A program made the translations under genes and the position numbers. Shown one piece after another: positions 7,631 through 9,047 of a stretch of 9,047 bases of DNA. Numbering within the stretch: position 1 is the first letter of the stretch; each line of letters opens with the position of its first letter. The DNA comes from Treponema sp. Its GTDB lineage: Bacteria > Spirochaetota > Spirochaetia > Treponematales > Breznakiellaceae. The stretch is taken from assembly GCA_031255875.1 (NCBI GenBank), contig JAIRRR010000275.1, positions 1-9,047 on the forward strand, in the 5' to 3' direction. The notes under the pieces are model-generated. The model was not told the DNA's origin, searched no databases, and worked only from the letters and a program-made list of their open reading frames with translations.

Positions 7631-8506
7631 TTATTTCCTTGCCGCCTGCGCCGCAGGATCCGGATGGGGCGGCAGCCCAAGGTCCAGATGGCACTGGTGG
7701 TGATCCCGGTCCTCCCGGCTTTTGAACGACCGCATCCTGGTCATCATATTTTCAAAGTCCACCTTGTGGCCGTCAAATTCAGGGCCGTCCACGCAGACAA
7801 ACTTAGTTTCCCCGCCCACCGTAACCCGGCAGCCGCCGCACATTCCCGTGCCGTCGATCATAATAGTATTCAGCGACACCATAATAGGCGTACCGGTCTC
7901 GGCGGCGGCCTTTACGCAGAATTTCATCATAATAGGCGGGCCGATAGCCACCGACATATCCACCCTGGGCTCCCGGGCGCAGTACTCCTTGAGGGGCTCG
8001 GTCACCAGGGCCTTCCTGCCGTACGAACCGTCGTCGGTAACCACAGTAAGATCATCGGCAAATTCCCGCATCCTGTCCTCGAAGATCACCAGGTCTTTGG
8101 TCCTCGCCCCGATAATCACCGAGACCCGGTTCCCCGCTTCCTTCATAGCCTGGACAATAGGGAACAAAGGCGCCACGCCGATACCCCCCCCCACGCAGAC
8201 CACGTGGCCGAATTTTTCGATATGCGTAGGGTTCCCCAAAGGCCCCAGAATCGCCGGCAGGCAATCGCCCGGGCTTTTGCCCGCCAGCTTATGGGTAGAA
8301 GCCCCCACAGTCTGGAAAACCATAGTCAGAGTCCCCGCCCGGGCATCCGCGTCCGCAATAGTAAGGGGAATCCGCTCCCCCCAGTCAATATCGTTCTGGA
8401 CAATAATAAACTGGCCCGCTTTTCTGGCCCTGGCGACCAGCGGCGCCTCCACCACCATCTCGAAAACCTCTTCGGAAAGCTGCTTTTTTGAAAGGATCTT
8501 ATTCAT
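7631..8506 (-). CDS. nfnA: Ferredoxin-NAD(P)H transhydrogenase small subunit (NfnA; sulfide/dihydroorotate dehydrogenase electron-transfer subunit family)
   Basis: The 291-residue protein belongs to the ferredoxin-reductase-like electron-transfer family (PyrK, SudB, NfnA; usually about 275-290 residues). An FAD-binding region includes ERIPLTIAD (44-52), an NAD-binding stretch VCVGGGIGVAPLFP runs from about 103 to 116, and a C-terminal [2Fe-2S] site has DGTGMCGGC and FVCVDGPEFDG (Asp218, Cys223, Cys226, Cys238). This Asp-plus-three-Cys pattern matches the ligand set described for NfnA in NfnAB structures. The subunit would bind NAD(H) and pair with the NfnB product encoded next, catalysing reversible NADH-dependent reduction of NADP coupled to ferredoxin in the cytoplasm. 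The start at 8506 is supported by AAGGAG 5 bases upstream and by a promoter just beyond it; the longer in-frame start at 8617 would place the promoter inside the gene. The C-terminus carries a short His/Pro/Ala-rich extension. SudB of sulfide dehydrogenase is the main alternative. Confidence 0.9.
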   Translation of the reverse strand: MNKILSKKQLSEEVFEMVVEAPLVARARKAGQFIIVQNDIDWGERIPLTIADADARAGTLTMVFQTVGASTHKLAGKSPGDCLPAILGPLGNPTHIEKFGHVVCVGGGIGVAPLFPIVQAMKEAGNRVSVIIGARTKDLVIFEDRMREFADDLTVVTDDGSYGRKALVTEPLKEYCAREPRVDMSVAIGPPIMMKFCVKAAAETGTPIMVSLNTIMIDGTGMCGGCRVTVGGETKFVCVDGPEFDGHKVDFENMMTRMRSFKSREDRDHHQCHLDLGLPPHPDPAAQAARK

Positions 8507-8511
8507 ACCGG

Positions 8512-8517
8512 CTCCTT
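8512..8517 (-). promoter_or_regulatory. Ribosome binding site of nfnA
   Basis: AAGGAG on the minus strand, 5 bases before the ATG at 8506. It fixes the nfnA start over upstream in-frame codons. Confidence 0.75.
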
Positions 8518-8523
8518 CATACC

Positions 8524-8552
8524 AGTATACCATGGAAAAGAAACCGCGGCAA
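8524..8552 (-). promoter_or_regulatory. Sigma70-type promoter of the nfnA-nfnB-TPR operon
   Basis: Reading the minus strand, a -35 TTGCCG (8547-8552), a 17-base spacer and a -10 TATACT (8524-8529) are followed by the nfnA Shine-Dalgarno. An extended -10 TGG precedes TATACT. The predicted start site would leave a very short leader of about 10-15 bases, so no riboswitch or attenuator can lie between promoter and gene. Confidence 0.65.
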
Positions 8553-8616
8553 GTTTGCGGCAGGCATTTTGCATTTGCAGCCGCCCCTCCGTGGAATTCG
8601 GAAGAATCCGGGCGCA

Positions 8617-8651
8617 TCCGGCCGCCCGCCGCCCCGGTTCGGGCGGCCGGA
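8617..8651. repeat. Perfect 12-bp inverted repeat (strong hairpin)
   Basis: The arms at 8617-8628 (TCCGGCCGCCCG) and 8640-8651 (CGGGCGGCCGGA) are exactly complementary, with an 11-base loop at 8629-8639. No T-tract follows on either strand, so it does not fit an intrinsic terminator. Confidence 0.75.
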
Positions 8652-8660
8652 CCGGGCTAT

Positions 8661-8689
8661 CCGGGGCTCCGCTGCCGCTCCGGCCCCGG
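8661..8689. repeat. 7-bp inverted repeat
   Basis: CCGGGGC (8661-8667) and GCCCCGG (8683-8689) flank a 15-base loop, just after the longer hairpin. In sequence this rich in G and C a 7-bp arm could arise by chance. Confidence 0.5.
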
Positions 8690-8838
8690 CGCCGCGCGCC
8701 GTGGCCGCTCCGCGCCCCTCCTATCCCTTGCGCGGGGAAGAGGCCGCCGCCGCGAATACCCGCCCCGCCCCCGTGGAAATGCCCGGAACGCGCCCGCCCC
8801 CCCCAGCGGCAAATTGCCCGTTTCCCTGAAAATTTCCC

Positions 8839-8867
8839 TTGCATAAATTTGCCGGATACTGTATACT
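8839..8867 (+). promoter_or_regulatory. Candidate + strand sigma70-type promoter
   Basis: TTGCAT (8839-8844), a 17-base spacer and TATACT (8862-8867). The -10 hexamer and the spacing are the same as in the nfn promoter on the other strand. The predicted start near 8874 would give a leader of about 65 bases ahead of the possible gene start at 8941. Confidence 0.6.
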
Positions 8868-8940
8868 CATTTTCATGCGAACCTTCGGAAACCCGGCCGG
8901 GCCCCTCCGGAGCTTCCCGCATTTACCAGGGGGTAACCGA

Positions 8941-9047
<107 letters not shown>

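Larger units (their letters stand above)
8507..8940. other. GC-rich intergenic region between two outward-facing promoters
   Basis: About 430 bases with no convincing gene. The open frames here translate to Arg/Pro/Gly/Ala-rich low-complexity sequence with no recognisable domain. The edges (about 8512-8580 and 8820-8880) are AT-richer and carry one promoter each, facing outward. The centre (about 8590-8820) is extremely GC-rich, with C-rich tracts on the + strand and inverted repeats. It could be a spacer, a degraded gene, or an undescribed structured element. Confidence 0.6.

Noticed and set aside
6504..7703. 399-codon plus-strand open frame opposite the nfnB gene
   Set aside because: The opposite strand encodes a well-conserved flavoprotein with all cofactor motifs. 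This frame has no recognisable domain and is His/Arg/Pro-rich.
7722..8846. 374-codon plus-strand open frame opposite nfnA and the intergenic region
   Set aside because: It is antisense to nfnA and then runs through low-complexity GC-rich sequence. No domain or supported start is seen.
8503..8922. 139-codon minus-strand open frame upstream of nfnA
   Set aside because: It overlaps the nfn promoter and ribosome site and encodes Gly/Arg-rich low-complexity sequence without a domain.

Overview
The window looks like chromosomal DNA from a GC-rich, Treponema-like spirochaete, probably anaerobic. The evidence is a divergent flagellar switch protein (FliG) that sits outside a fliF-fliG-fliH order, a PreP-type M16C peptidase beside an M20 peptidase, and an NfnAB-type NAD(P)H:ferredoxin transhydrogenase pair typical of strict anaerobes and acetogens. 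The phylum call is inference from gene content and protein style; there is no rRNA or marker gene here. G or C dominates third codon positions throughout, so most long alternative frames are antisense shadows.

Layout, left to right. (1) Bases 1-912, + strand: a fliG gene lacking its 5' end. (2) 977-4054, +: a large cytosolic zinc peptidase of the M16C/presequence-protease family. (3) 4106-5419, +: an M20-family dizinc peptidase. These three are co-directional with short gaps and may be co-transcribed. (4) 5416-8506, - strand: an operon read right to left in the order nfnA (7631-8506), nfnB/gltA-like (6102-7604), and a secreted TPR protein (5416-6105). It has a good sigma70-type promoter at 8524-8552, clear Shine-Dalgarno sites for the first two genes, and a 4-base ATGA overlap between the second and third. 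The two transcription units converge and their stop codons overlap by 4 bases (TTAG, 5416-5419), with no terminator visible between them. (5) 8507-8940: a very GC-rich intergenic region with strong inverted repeats, lying between the - strand nfn promoter and a second, similar promoter on the + strand (8839-8867). That second promoter may drive a gene starting at 8941. (6) 9002-9047: an uninterrupted run of 46 G that ends the sequence and looks like a sequencing or assembly artefact.

How the genes fit together: the NfnAB pair would couple ferredoxin, NADH and NADPH pools in fermentative or acetogenic redox balance. The two peptidases would finish breakdown of oligopeptides in the cytoplasm. 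FliG belongs to the flagellar C-ring. I see no tRNA, rRNA, CRISPR array, transposase, phage gene or defence system. I do not see evidence of a wholly new biological system. The points most worth a second look are the divergent stand-alone FliG, the translational coupling of a periplasmic TPR protein to NfnAB, and the structured region between the two outward-facing promoters.
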